64,000 nucleotides of DNA from Tragulus kanchil (GCA_022376925.1 JAIOJX010000004.1:5394001-5458000); one strand, 5' to 3'. Shown: positions 11,053-22,445, numbered from the stretch's first letter. Notes: generated from the letters alone by a model not told the origin. Translations and numbers: made by a program.

Positions 11053-11903
11053 CTAAAGAAACAAGAGGTGATGGGAGCTTTGAGGTAGTTAGGACCACAA
11101 AGGCAGAGTGCTGAGAGGGTCTTGAACCAAATACCAGGAGAGGTAGCTCGCGTTGGGAGAGATAGATCTACTGCATCATCCTCTCCATCATCTCCTCTAT
11201 CATCCTCTATCATCTCCTGCATCATCCCTCTCTTTATTTTGCCTCACCTATAATCTCCCTCTCCCCTCCATCTCTTCTCATTTTCCTTATTATCACCTTA
11301 GCAACAGTGTTTCTCTCATTTATTTCTGTATTATTTCATTGAAGTCTAGCATATTAACTCTATGTCACGAGGATCTATAATAACCCTGTAGAACAAGAAC
11401 AGGAGTGAGTTCCAGTTTCTAGGTAAATCAGCTGATGCTCCCAACAGCAAAGTGACCCAGCTCAGCCAGCTAGTAAATGACAGAACTTACATTGTAGAGT
11501 TTTATGCTACCCAAAGTTGTTCAACCAATTGTGAGGGCAGAGAGTTATTATTCTGAAAACTAGAAAATAAAAGAGCAAGGATTTATCCTGCCATTCCTTG
11601 GTAACTACATTAATAGTAGAAAACTCTTCATTAATTCATAGAAAGAAGACGTGTAGGTTAGAAAATCAGCATTTTTTTTTCGGGCATGCCCATTCTTTCA
11701 GTACCTGATCTACATTATCAAACATGGCTCTAAGACATGTTGTCACAACAGAGTTTGGTTGAGTGGCTACAAGTCAGAGTCAGGTCAACACTCTATTAAT
11801 TGATTAAATAATTTATGCCCATAGATACTGGAGAAGGGAGAGATAAGAACCCACCCCAGAGTCTCTGCCCCAGCCCACAGAGGATAAAATCACGGATTCT
11901 TAC

Positions 11904-12118
11904 TGTGAGCACAACATCTCCCACGATGGCATTCTCTAAGACCCGTGCGCTGTACAGCTCCTGGGGGAATCTGGGCCAGTGTTCATTCACATCAGTGACA
12001 TTGACCACGATTGTGGTCATGTCAGTAAGGGAGGAAGAGCCCTTCCGGCTGCATTCGATGGACAGGAAGTACTTGGGGCTGGTCTCAAAGTCCAGACTCT
12101 TGTTGACGTACAGGATCC
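11904..12118 (-). CDS. FAT2: FAT2 coding exon 14 (right copy of the duplication)
   Basis: It is identical to 10838-11052. Its phases (1 in, 0 out) mean that splicing one copy to the other would destroy the FAT2 frame. That argues that the two copies do not coexist as functional exons. Confidence 0.85.
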
Positions 12119-12764
12119 CTAAAGAAACAAGAGGTGATGGGAGCTTTGAGGTAGTTAGGACCACAAAGGCAGAGTGCTGAGAGGGTCTTGAACCAAATAC
12201 CAGGAGAGGTAGCTCGCGTTGGGAGAGATAGATCTACTGCATCATCCTCTCCATCATCTCCTCTATCATCCTCTATCATCTCCTGCATCATCCCTCTCTT
12301 TATTTTGCCTCACCTATAATCTCCCTCTCCCCTCCATCTCTTCTCATTTTCCTTATTATCACCTTAGCAACAGTGTTTCTCTCATTTATTTCTGTATTAT
12401 TTCATTGAAGTCTAGCATATTAACTCTATGTCACGAGGATCTATAATAACCCTGTAGAACAAGAACAGGAGTGAGTTCCAGTTTCTAGGTAAATCAGCTG
12501 ATGCTCCCAACAGCAAAGTGACCCGCCCAAGCTCAGCCAGCTAGTAAATGACAGAACTTACATTGTAGAGTTTTATGCTACCCAAAGTTGTTCCACCAAT
12601 TGTGAGGGCAGAGAGTTATTATTCTGAAAACTAGAAAATAAAAGAGCAAGGATTTATCCTGCCATTCCTTGGTAACTACATTAATAGTAGAAAACTCTTC
12701 ATTATAAGATAATTTCAGTTAGTAAATGAATGACGAATGATAGGTTAGAAAATCAGCATTTTGC

Positions 12765-13296
12765 AGCCCCTAAAGAAATAACTAGGAAGCAATCACTAGA
12801 GGTTGTTAACACCACTGAAAGATGAGCTGATGAGGAACTCTGTGATGGATGGGTCAGACTGACAACCTCTGAGCCTATCATCAATCTTAACCTCAGGAAA
12901 AAAGCACCAATAAGCCATTAAATGCTAATGTGGTGCAAAGGAGAGCCAAGCATCATCGGAGAAGCACTGCTGGCAAAAAGTTGAGCTTGTGCATGATCAC
13001 GGTCTTTGATCCAAATGTTATTTATAATAAATATAGGGACATGTATTATATGACCTCTTAAAGATACAACTAGCCAATCCAAAATATTAGAAAATCCTGC
13101 TTCACATATGACCCCACTTTTTCAGTAAATAAACAGCAGCAGGAAATAAAGAGGGAGAGGGCCATGTTAGAGACTCAGAGAGACTCAAGATAGTTCCTAT
13201 CAATGAAATGCAGTATGTGGCCAGTTGAGGTTGCTAACAAGCAACCATCATCTGAAAAAATGTCTGGTTATGTATTAGATGGTATTAAGAGAATAT
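12765..13296 (+). mobile_element. Old LINE-like repeat, host of later insertions (also 13920-14451, 15644-16410, 16744-17514)
   Basis: Segments such as 'gagactcaagatagttccta' and 'gctaatgatattatgattgt', with the tail 'atttgaagtctttgtaataaaaact' type (about 17480-17505), follow one common mammalian interspersed repeat. I recognise it but cannot name it with certainty. It is split by a truncated L1, an L1 3' fragment and a CHR SINE, and repeated by duplications 4 and 5. Confidence 0.5.
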
Positions 13297-13869
13297 AGGC
13301 AAAACCCTCAAGGGCATAAATCAAAGCAAGATCTTCTCTGACCCACCAATTAAAATAGCAGAACTGAAAAGAAAAATAAACATATGGGACCTTATGAAAC
13401 TTAAAAGCTTTTGTACAGCAAAAGAAATTACAAAAAAGTTCAACAGACACCCCACAGAGTGGAAGAAAAATCATAGCAAATGAAACAACAGACAAAGAAT
13501 TAATCTCCAAAATCTACAAGCAACTCAGACAACTCAGCACAGGGAAAATGAGCAACCCAATCAAAAAATGGGAAAAAGATCTAAAGAGACGCCTCTCCAA
13601 AGAGGACATACAGATGGCCCAAAAATACATGAAACGATGCTCAACCTCGCTTATTATCAGAGAAATGCAAATTAAAACCACAATGAGATACCACCTCACA
13701 CCTGTCAGAATGGCCATCATCCACAAATCGACAGATAACAAATGCTGGAGAGGGTGTGGAGAAAAGGGAACCCTCTTGCATTGCTGGTGGGAATGTAAAT
13801 TAATACAACCTCTATGGAAGACAATATGGAGATTCCTTAAAAAACTAAAAATAGAAGCACCCTATGACC
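13297..13869 (+). mobile_element. 5'-truncated L1, partial left copy
   Basis: This is the left-copy portion of the L1 described at 14452-15643. It encodes the ORF2 C-terminal stretch from [14 protein letters not shown] to the IEAPYD motif, where the sequence breaks at the end of tandem duplication 4. It is a retrotransposon remnant and not a host gene. Confidence 0.85.
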
Positions 13870-14451
13870 GAAAGCACCAAATGAATGACGAATGATAGGT
13901 TAGAAAATCAGCATTTTGCAGCCCCTAAAGAAATAACTAGGAAGCAATCACTAGAGGTTGTTAACACCACTGAAAGATGAGCTGATGAGGAACTCTGTGA
14001 TGGATGGGTCAGACTGACAACCTCTGAGCCTATCATCAATCTTAACCTCAGGAAAAAAGCACCAATAAGCCATTAAATGCTAATGTGGTGCAAAGGAGAG
14101 CCAAGCATCATCGGAGAAGCACTGCTGGCAAAAAGTTGAGCTTGTGCATGATCACGGTCTTTGATCCAAATGTTATTTATAATAAATATAGGGACATGTA
14201 TTATATGACCTCTTAAAGATACAACTAGCCAATCCAAAATATTAGAAAATCCTGCTTCACATATGACCCCACTTTTTCAGTAAATAAACAGCAGCAGGAA
14301 ATAAAGAGGGAGAGGGCCATGTTAGAGACTCAGAGAGACTCAAGATAGTTCCTATCAATGAAATGCAGTATGTGGCCAGTTGAGGTTGCTAACAAGCAAC
14401 CATCATCTGAAAAACTGTCTGGTTATGTATTAGATGGTATTAAGAGAATAT

Positions 14452-15643
14452 AGGCAAAACCCTCAAGGGCATAAATCAAAGCAAGATCTTCTCTGACCCA
14501 CCAATTAAAATAGCAGAACTGAAAAGAAAAATAAACATATGGGACCTTATGAAACTTAAAAGCTTTTGTACAGCAAAAGAAATTACAAAAAAGTTCAACA
14601 GACACCCCACAGAGTGGAAGAAAAATCATAGCAAATGAAACAACAGACAAAGAATTAATCTCCAAAATCTACAAGCAACTCAGACAACTCAGCACAGGGA
14701 AAATGAGCAACCCAATCAAAAAATGGGAAAAAGATCTAAAGAGACGCCTCTCCAAAGAGGACATACAGATGGCCCAAAAATACATGAAACGATGCTCAAC
14801 CTCGCTTATTATCAGAGAAATGCAAATTAAAACCACAATGAGATACCACCTCACACCTGTCAGAATGGCCATCATCCACAAATCGACAGATAACAAATGC
14901 TGGAGAGGGTGTGGAGAAAAGGGAACCCTCTTGCATTGCTGGTGGGAATGTAAATTAATACAACCTCTATGGAAGACAATATGGAGATTCCTTAAAAAAC
15001 TAAAAATAGAAGCACCCTATGACCCAGCAATCCCACTATTAGGCCTATATCCGGATGAAATCAAAACTGAAAGAGGCACCTGTACCCCAATGTTCATTGC
15101 AGCTCTCTATACAATAGCCAGAACATGGAAGCAACCTAGATGTCCATTGACAAATGAATGGATCCAGAAGCTCTGGTACATATATACAATGGAATACTAC
15201 TCAGCTGTTAAAAGAAATGCAGAAGACTCAGTCCTAATGAGGTGGCTGGCTCTAGAACCTATCATAAAAAGTGAAGTAAGTCAAAAAGAGAAAGACAAGT
15301 ATAGTATACTAACTCATATATATGGGATCTAGTAAGATGGTCATGATAACACACGCAGTGAACTCATGAAAAAACAGAGAATAGACATAAAGACATTGTG
15401 GAGACCGAACAGTGGGAGGGAGTAACATGGAAACCTATACTGTCATGTGTAGAAAAGATAGCTATTGTCATTGTGCTAGGGGAATAGGAGTACCTACAAC
15501 CACTTGGAGCGATGGTCTGGAGGGATGGGAGGGGGGGAACTGGGTGGGGGGAGGGTCCAGGGATATGCATATGAATGATCTGGGAACATACATGTACAAA
15601 AATAAATAAATAAATAAATAAATAAAATTAAAAAAAAAAAAGA
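14452..15643 (+). mobile_element. 5'-truncated L1 retrotransposon with ORF2 C-terminus and poly-A tail
   Basis: The ORF at 14703-15332 (209 codons) matches the C-terminal end of L1 ORF2: [19 protein letters not shown], the [19 protein letters not shown] zinc-knuckle-like block, [10 protein letters not shown], and [14 protein letters not shown] 3' UTR with G-rich tract (about 15520-15560), an AATA-repeat and A-rich tail follow to about 15643. The 5' end is truncated near 14452, so the element lacks ORF1, endonuclease and reverse transcriptase and cannot move by itself. Flanks show a weak target-site duplication (aagagaat against aagaaatt). Confidence 0.88.
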
Positions 15644-15704
15644 AATTGTTATCTTTTGGGTGTGCTAATGATATTATGATTGTGTTTATTCAAGAAGTCC
15701 TTAT

Positions 15705-15962
15705 CAAAAACAGACATGGACAGTAGACATATGGACATTGTGGGGAATGAACAGTGGGTGGGAGGCATAAAGGAAGTAGCATGAAAACCTATACTATGTG
15801 AAAAAAATAGCTATTGTCATTGCACTGTGAGAAAAGGGGATCCTGCAGGGGCGCTGTGTGATGGCCTGGAGGGGTGGGATGTGGGGGATATACATATGAC
15901 TAATCTGGGGGCATACATATCTGTAAACAACAAAACTCTGTAAAAGTAAAAAGTAAAAAAAA
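15705..15962 (+). mobile_element. Short L1 3'-UTR insertion with target-site duplication (copy at 16805-17062)
   Basis: A 258-bp L1 3' end with A-rich tail is flanked by a 13-nt target-site duplication with one mismatch: aagaagtccttat at 15692-15704 and aagaagttcttat at 15963-15975. It interrupts the older LINE-like repeat. The second occurrence comes from duplication 5. Confidence 0.75.
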
Positions 15963-16036
15963 AAGAAGTTCTTATGATTTAGCAATACACAGCAGAGTAT
16001 TTACAAATCAAATGATATTGTGTCTGGAATTTGCTT

Positions 16037-16244
16037 ATTTTAAAAAAAAAAAACTAGATCTTATTCCTTTTATTTTTTTGGCTGTGCTGTGTCTTAGTTG
16101 TGGCACATGGGATCTTCAGTCTTCACTGAGGCATGCGTGCTTGTCGCTGTACCATGTGGGGTCTAGTTTCCTAAGTAGGGATTGAACCCTGGTCCCCTGC
16201 ACTGGGAGCATGGAGTCTTAACCACTGGACCACCAGGGAAGTCC
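16037..16244 (-). mobile_element. CHR-type tRNA-derived SINE, antisense (copy at 17137-17344)
   Basis: It reads 'ttggctgtgctgtgtcttag' at its left side and 'ctggaccaccagggaagtcc' at its right, the reversed head of a CHR SINE. A perfect 13-nt target-site duplication, ctggaatttgctt, lies at 16024-16036 and 16245-16257. It was inserted into the older LINE-like repeat. Confidence 0.85.
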
Positions 16245-16414
16245 CTGGAATTTGCTTTAAAATAACCTAGCAGTGAGTGGACGCAGTGGTAAGAATGATA
16301 AGATGAATGGTGATAATTACTGAAGCCAGTGGTGGGAACATGGAATCCTTATACTGTTCCTTCTATTTAAAAACAAAAATATGTTTGAAGTCTTTGTAAT
16401 AAAAACTGAAAAAA

Positions 16415-16560
16415 GGGCTTCCCTGGTGGTCCAGTGGGTAAAGAGTCCACCTTACACTGCAAGGCGCACCTCATCCATCCATGGTCTGAGAAGTTCCCAT
16501 ATGCCACAGAGCAGCTGGGCTGGTGTGTCCAGTGCGAGCCAGTGCTCTGCAGAACTGTGG
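16415..16560 (+). mobile_element. CHR-type SINE head, degraded left copy
   Basis: It corresponds to 17515-17654 of the intact copy but has many mismatches and is cut at the join of duplication 5. The degradation is typical of the right ends of left copies in this window. Confidence 0.75.
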
Positions 16561-16562
16561 GG

Positions 16563-16743
16563 GCTATTGTCATTGTGCTAGGAATAGGAGTACCTACAAC
16601 CACTTGGAGCGATGGTCTGGAGGGATGGGAGGTGGGGAACTGGGTGGGGGGAGGGTCCAGGGATATGCATATGAATGATCTGGGAACATACATGTACAAA
16701 AATAAATAAATAAATAAATAAATAAAATTAAAAAAAAAAAAGA
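16563..16743 (+). mobile_element. L1 3' end, right copy from duplication 5
   Basis: This repeats 15461-15643, the G-rich 3' UTR and A-rich tail of the truncated L1. It begins abruptly at the artefact join. Confidence 0.8.
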
Positions 16744-17514
16744 AATTGTTATCTTTTGGGTGTGCTAATGATATTATGATTGTGTTTATTCAAGAAGTCC
16801 TTATCAAAAACAGACATGGACAGTAGACATATGGACATTGTGGGGAATGAACAGTGGGTGGGAGGCATAAAGGAAGTAGCATGAAAACCTATACTATGTG
16901 AAAAAAATAGCTATTGTCATTGCACTGTGAGAAAAGGGGATCCTGCAGGGGCGCTGTGTGATGGCCTGGAGGGGTGGGATGTGGGGGATATACATATGAC
17001 TAATCTGGGGGCATACATATCTGTAAACAACAAAACTCTGTAAAAGTAAAAAGTAAAAAAAAAAGAAGTTCTTATGATTTAGCAATACACAGCAGAGTAT
17101 TTACAAATCAAATGATATTGTGTCTGGAATTTGCTTATTTTAAAAAAAAAAAACTAGATCTTATTCCTTTTATTTTTTTGGCTGTGCTGTGTCTTAGTTG
17201 TGGCACATGGGATCTTCAGTCTTCACTGAGGCATGCGTGCTTGTCGCTGTACCATGTGGGGTCTAGTTTCCTAAGTAGGGATTGAACCCTGGTCCCCTGC
17301 ACTGGGAGCATGGAGTCTTAACCACTGGACCACCAGGGAAGTCCCTGGAATTTGCTTTAAAATAACCTAGCAGTGAGTGGACGCAGTGGTAAGAATGATA
17401 AGATGAATGGTGATAATTACTGAAGCCAGTGGTGGGAACATGGAATCCTTATACTGTTCCTTCTATTTAAAAACAAAAATATGTTTGAAGTCTTTGTAAT
17501 AAAAACTGAAAAAA

Positions 17515-17805
17515 GGGCTTCCCTGGTGGTCCAGTGGGTAAAGAGTCCACCTTGCAGTGCAAGGGGCACCGGTTCCATCCCTGGTCCGAGAAGATCCCAT
17601 ATGCCACAGAGCAGCTGGGCTGGTGTGTCCAATTGCGAGCCAGTGCTCTGCAGCGCATGCGCCCAGAGCCGGTACTCTGCAACTAGAGGGGCCACTGCAA
17701 TGGGAGGCCCACACATGCCAAAGAATAAAGATGGATGAAAATAAATAAATAAATAAAATAATTTGAAAAAAAAGGCTATGGCTAAAATATTAAAAACAAA
17801 CAAAC
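17515..17805 (+). mobile_element. CHR-type SINE with target-site duplication
   Basis: The head is 'gggcttccctggtggtccag', followed by tRNA-like 'ggttccatccctggtc', 'gcgcatgcgcccagagcc', 'gggaggcccacacatgcc' and an AATA/A-rich tail. A 12-nt duplication, aaactgaaaaaa, flanks it at 17503-17514 and 17806-17817. Confidence 0.85.
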
Positions 17806-18394
17806 AAACTGAAAAAATACAGCTCAACAGGAAGGCAGCTGTTTTAGGAGATAGAGTACACTGTTACAGAGGTGCCTTGGGAGGGATCCATGTGGGGCCA
17901 GGTCTGACCTGAGCAGCCTCTGAGGCCATTCCATGGGATTCTGCAAGTTTAACCTACATTTTTCCGTGGCCTGGAGGCTAGAAGAGAGTGGGTTTTCTAG
18001 ATACCTTTCTTCATGAGCCTAAGGAAAAATGAAAGAGAGCAGGATGTTTGGGGATGGCTTTAGGAGAGAAGCAGGCAGCCCTGCCTTGAGCCACTCAAGC
18101 CCCAGATTCTAGCAAGTGCTTTGTGCCTCGGCAGCCATGGATGGAGGGTGGCCTCAGCATCCCGGGTCTGGATGTGAGCTGGGACTGTGACGTCACCAGG
18201 TAGGAGGAGAGAGTCCTCAACACAGCGTCCTTGGTGGTAGGTGGTGGAATGAGGGCTGTTTCTATGTAAGCTGGCCCAGGAACAAGAAGGGACTTGGTGT
18301 CTAGAGATACACAGAGTGAAGAAGGGGCTGAAGGTGCCAGGGAGGGGCTGTGGTACAGGACTCCAGAGTTCTCTAAGACTGTGAGTGTGCGTGT

Positions 18395-18414
18395 ACACAC
18401 ACACGTGTGTGTGT
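18395..18414. repeat. Perfect (AC)5(GT)5 palindrome in a GT-rich tract
   Basis: Ten-base arms meet at 18404/18405, inside an alternating purine-pyrimidine run from about 18383 to 18420. It lies about 50 nt into the intron after the exon 13 donor. Such tracts can adopt Z-DNA or cruciform forms. Confidence 0.8.
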
Positions 18415-18456
18415 GTGTGTAGGGAAGGGTGAGGCTGCCTCCCAGCACTGTCTCAC

Positions 18457-18840
18457 CTGTGCGGGCATCCAGGTGGAACATCCCCTGCTCGTTCCCACTG
18501 ACCACACGGTAGCCAGTCTTCTCTGCACCCGGGCGAGTGAGGGTGGCCAGCCTCAGCACCTCCGTGCCACGCTGGGCGTCCTCGGGCACCTGCACGCTGT
18601 GTTCGGTGTTCAGGAACACAGGCAGGTAGTCCTCCAGGCCCACTATGGAGACCGTGACAGTGCCCAGCGTGGACAGCGGTATCGGGGTGCCCAGGTCAGA
18701 GGCACGGACGGTGAGCTCCAGCGCTGCCTGTGGTCTGACCCGCAGCGGCTTCTCCAGCCGGATCACGCCCGTGGTGGCCTCGATGGAAAAGTGGCCTTCG
18801 GCAGAATCCGTGAGAGAATAAACCACCTGGGCATTGGTGC
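18457..18840 (-). CDS. FAT2: FAT2 coding exon 13: cadherin repeat
   Basis: The exon is 384 nt, phase 1 to 1, with acceptor CATCAG and donor GTGAGA. It encodes [20 protein letters not shown], then [20 protein letters not shown] with strand A of the next repeat ([20 protein letters not shown]), and ends [15 protein letters not shown]. The inter-repeat linker is the non-canonical GLEDYLPVF instead of DxNDNxP, as I recall from human FAT2. It is a single copy and the frame is intact. Confidence 0.95.
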
Positions 18841-19844
18841 CTGATGGGGAGACAGAGTGCGTGATTCACACAGAGGAACCCTCCTCTAGCCCTGCCTGCC
18901 ACAAAACTTTCAGCCCAGGTAGGGTCTGGAGAGCAGGGTCCCCACAAAGGCGAACATGCCTCGCCTGTTAGCAGTGAGACTCTCTCATGTAGGGATTCTT
19001 GATGAGGGTGGGGCTCAAGACCTCATAGAAGGTTCTTGTGAAGGGGAGAGTTATTCTACTAGCCTTTAAAGATATCTGAAGCTGTTTATGTGGAGGTTAG
19101 GGTCCAGTGTCATCTCATACAATGAAAATCGTATAAGATCAAAACCACCCAGAGCAAGTGCTTAGGTTGTGATAGAACAATTCTTGATTGTGGTGGTAGT
19201 TGCATGTCCATATGTGGGATAACACTCAACAGGCGTGCACACGTGTACATATTCAGTGAGTGCATATGGAAACTATGAAATATGAACAAGGTTGGAGTCT
19301 TATTACCAGTAATGTCCCAGGGCCGGTTTCCTGGTTTTGATGTCATACTACAGATGCTTTCTGAAAATCTGGGTGAAAGATGCAGGGGCCTCTCAGTACT
19401 ATTTTTGCAACTTCCTACATGTCTATAATTATGTCAAAATAAAAAGTAAGCAAGAAACACAGAAAACAGAAAAACATACACTGATAGAAAGCTCTCAGTA
19501 AATCAAAGCATGTAGTGTTTTTTCTGGCTTTGTCTCAGATCCTGTTATTTCCTTTGGTTGTGGACCAGATGAAGCAATTGGCTCATGCAGGGCCCAGAGG
19601 GTCTGAAGAATACCAATATTTAGCGCTCAGCCATTAGAGCCTCACGGGTGGGAGGGGCACAGGCCCTGAGCCCACAGAGACTGAATCTCACACACATTTG
19701 GGGACACACAGCCCTTTCATTGAGTTTACATGGCCTAATGTAACACACACATTCTTCCACATATATATTTTTTTGGAGACAGAAGTGATGGTCAGGCTAT
19801 ATTTGAAATATTAAGGTGGAATATTTGGGTTAGAATAATCCGTG
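18841..19844 (-). other. FAT2 intron between coding exons 12 and 13, left part
   Basis: Apart from an old LINE-like tail near 19390-19455 ('actatttttgcaacttccta', 'aattatgtcaaaataaaaag'), I see nothing I can name. No splice-bounded open frame matching FAT2 is missing here, because exons 12 and 13 join in phase. Confidence 0.5.
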
Positions 19845-19849
19845 GGTTG

Positions 19850-19970
19850 GGAAGATCCCCTGGAGAAGGGTAGACCACTCACTCCAGTATTCTTGCCTGG
19901 AGAATGCCATGGCTCGACCATAGGGTGGCAAAGAGTCAGACACGACTAAGCAACTTGACTTTCACTTTTC
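19850..19970 (+). mobile_element. Bov-A/Bov-tA SINE fragment
   Basis: 'gaagatcccctggagaaggg', 'ccagtattcttgcctggaga' and 'agagtcagacacgactaagc' are hallmark ruminant Bov-A sequence. It places the window in Ruminantia. Confidence 0.9.
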
Positions 19971-20744
19971 AGTAATAAGAGTTTTGAAAGATTAATGGTT
20001 AATTGGTGCAAGCCAGAGGATGAGCCCTCAAAAGGAGGTAGAATTGGAAACACGAAAGTGAAGAAGCTAGGAGTCCTTCACCCTGAAAGGGAACCTTGAG
20101 GCTGGAGCTGGAGCACCTCCCTGTCCAGAAGGGCTGGGAGATCTGTGTGGCTGCACATGGCAGGACCATGACTGACAGGTATCTGCTCTGAAATGGTAAC
20201 AGTTGATAATTATCCAAAGAAGGAAGGGGCTGCCTAGGACGTAGGGAGCTTCTTGTCCCAGGAGGTGTGCAAGCATGGGCTAGTTGAGCATTTGCAGGAC
20301 CTTAGACGGTAGATGCCTTTGCTCTGTCTGCTGTCCCTAGAACCCCTGTGTCCCTCCAAAATCTCTCACCTCTCTCCACACCGAGCTGAAACCCCCTTCC
20401 TCTATGACGTCTTAAATATACTCTGTTGGTGTCAGATGAAGCAGGGTGTTTTGATCTGTCCTTTGTCACCACCAGCATCTTCACCACTGTCATATCCTGG
20501 GTTCCTCAGGCTACTTTGATTCTGAGGGTATTTTTTACCCTGCCTGAATTATAAAAATTCAAGAAAGTTGGATATGTGTGTATACATACACACACATGTA
20601 TATGTAAATATGGAATGAGTACTCCAGAGAAATCCAATTTGCCTTGCAAATAGTAAAAGAACCCTAATGAAAACCATGCCGTTAATTAAAATGTAAAATA
20701 TTAAAATGTAAAAATAAAATGTAAACTCTTCCCCCTTCATTGTC

Positions 20745-20950
20745 TAGAAAATTGATCCAAGAATGTAATAGACTTAATGGCAAAAGGAGTAGGGGGCGGC
20801 AGAGGACGAGATGGTTGGATGGCATCACTGAGTCAATGGACAGGAGTCTGAGCAGGCTCCAGGAGATGGTGAAGGACAGGGAAGCCTGGTGTGCTGCAGT
20901 CCACGAAGTTGCAAACAGCTGGAAGCGGCTGAGTGACTGAACTGAACCGA
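20745..20950 (+). mobile_element. Bov-B (RTE) LINE 3' fragment
   Basis: The translated fragment contains [34 protein letters not shown] and WKRLSD, the conserved C-terminal end of the Bov-B reverse transcriptase ORF. The RTE Bov-B family is known to have spread horizontally between squamates and ruminants. The copy is 5'-truncated and inactive. Its last 31 nt recur at 22064-22094 through duplication 6. Confidence 0.9.
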
Positions 20951-21301
20951 ATGGAATTTGTGCCCTAGGTTTCTTTCTTGAGGCCAGTTAATCAGAGTTA
21001 AATAGTTCTGATTGATGTATTGTATTCAAAATGTCCCAGAGTTTAACTGAGGGGTTGCAAGGGCTCTGGGTCTAAGCAGCAGGGAGAAACAGTGAGACTG
21101 AAATACCCCATACCAGCCTTGAAACACTGCCAAAATCTTTGGTCACCTAACACTCAGGTATGCAGTGTCTGGACGCTTTCCACCTGTAAGTGTCTGTAGG
21201 TTCAGGAGTGACAGTCTTTGCGGTTCAGGGAGAACACAGAGCCAAACCCTTGCCCAGGGTGACCGTGTCAGCAGCTGGTCTCCAGTCCTCCTCTCTCTCA
21301 C

Positions 21302-21535
21302 CTTGGTCAGGATCCCGGGCCAGTACCACTGCCACGGGGGTCTTCACCGTGGTGTTGTCGAAGACCGCCACGGCAGAGTGGCTGGGGAAGAACCGGGGGG
21401 CATTGTCATTGACATCCTCCACGTGGAGGGTCACGTCTGCCTGGCACGACTGCCCGCCTCCATCCGTTGCCTTGGCAACAAGGCTGTACACCTCCTTCTT
21501 CTCCCGGTCCAAGGCCGTGAGTGTGGTCAGCTCCC
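21302..21535 (-). CDS. FAT2: FAT2 coding exon 12 (left copy)
   Basis: The exon is 234 nt, phase 1 to 1, with acceptor TGCCAG and donor GTGAGA. It encodes [20 protein letters not shown], then [20 protein letters not shown] and ends VLARDPDQ. It joins the second half of one cadherin repeat, with the canonical LDRE and DVNDNAPRF calcium motifs, to the first strands of the next. Identical in the right copy at 22446-22679. Confidence 0.93.
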
Positions 21536-22445
21536 CTGGCAGGAGAAAGGTCTGAAAGTGAGATAGCCCCAACTCCCCAGCATGCTGTCACAGAGAAAAG
21601 GGTCCCTGTGTACAGATAGTTAGGAAGAGGCTCAGGCTGTATCCTTCCACACCTGTGTGCCTCCCTAGTCAGATGCCACCACCGCATCCCCAGTTTAGAA
21701 TCCACACCAACTAGCTGCAAAGAGGCACAATATTTTAAAAGGTCAGTTAAACAGTTTCTAACAGCACATAAAATGTGTTTATCCATTGGTCTGCAGTTTC
21801 ACTTCTAGGAATGCATCCTAAAGAATTGTTAGGTTTATGGACTATTAAAGGGTTAATACAGCAGTTGCAAACTCCCCGGCCCTAAAGGGTCAGCATCATA
21901 GGGCCGGTTGCTGATCTGCTGGCGCCTGGGAGTCTCTCAAGGCCGGCGATAAAGAGTTCGCCCTGGCCATAAAGATTCTCCACTACATCTGGAAAGTGAC
22001 AAGAACTTCACACCCCCATGCCCACAGCTCAGCCAAGTTGTAATGTCAAATGCAGTCCCAATTTGGAAGCGGCTGAGTGACTGAACTGAACCGAATGGAA
22101 TTTGTGCCCTAGGTTTCTTTCTTGAGGCCAGTTAATCAGAGTTAAATAGTTCTGATTGATGTATTGTATTCAAAATGTCCCAGAGTTTAACTGAGGGGTT
22201 GCAAGGGCTCTGGGTCTAAGCAGCAGGGAGAAACAGTGAGACTGAAATACCCCATACCAGCCTTGAAACACTGCCAAAATCTTTGGTCACCTAACACTCA
22301 GGTATGCAGTGTCTGGACGCTTTCCACCTGTAAGTGTCTGTAGGTTCAGGAGTGACAGTCTTTGCGGTTCAGGGAGAACACAGAGCCAAACCCTTGCCCA
22401 GGGTGACCGTGTCAGCAGCTGGTCTCCAGTCCTCCTCTCTCTCAC

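Larger units (their letters stand above)
10619..12764. repeat. Tandem duplication 3 (offset 1,066 bp)
   Basis: Positions 10619-11680 recur at 11685-12764. The last 50 or so bases of the left copy are scrambled relative to the right one, and a T run with 'cggg' precedes the join. It carries coding exon 14. The first 48 nt also end the left copy of duplication 2 (9503-9550). Confidence 0.9.
12724..15024. repeat. Tandem duplication 4 (offset 1,155 bp)
   Basis: Positions 12724-13869 recur at 13879-15024, separated by 9 nt of filler (gaaagcacc). The unit contains an old interspersed repeat and the start of a truncated L1, so the L1 ORF2 is cut in the left copy and continues in the right one. Confidence 0.9.
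15461..17653. repeat. Tandem duplication 5 (offset 1,100-1,102 bp)
   Basis: Positions 15461-16549 recur at 16563-17653. The left copy ends inside a SINE at 16415-16560 that is clearly degraded relative to the right copy (many mismatches in 16460-16550). The right copy begins cleanly inside the L1 3' UTR. Confidence 0.9.

Noticed and set aside
6786..12118. A real lineage-specific expansion of FAT2 cadherin exons 16, 15 and 14
   Set aside because: The same 1.1-kb offset also duplicates introns, SINEs and L1. Exon 14 copies are frame-incompatible, and the join ends are degraded.
14703..15332. A 209-codon plus-strand open frame as a host gene
   Set aside because: It is the C-terminal part of L1 ORF2 with a 3' UTR and A-rich tail.
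20740..20940. A small plus-strand protein gene (66 codons)
   Set aside because: It is the 3' end of a Bov-B LINE ORF, truncated.
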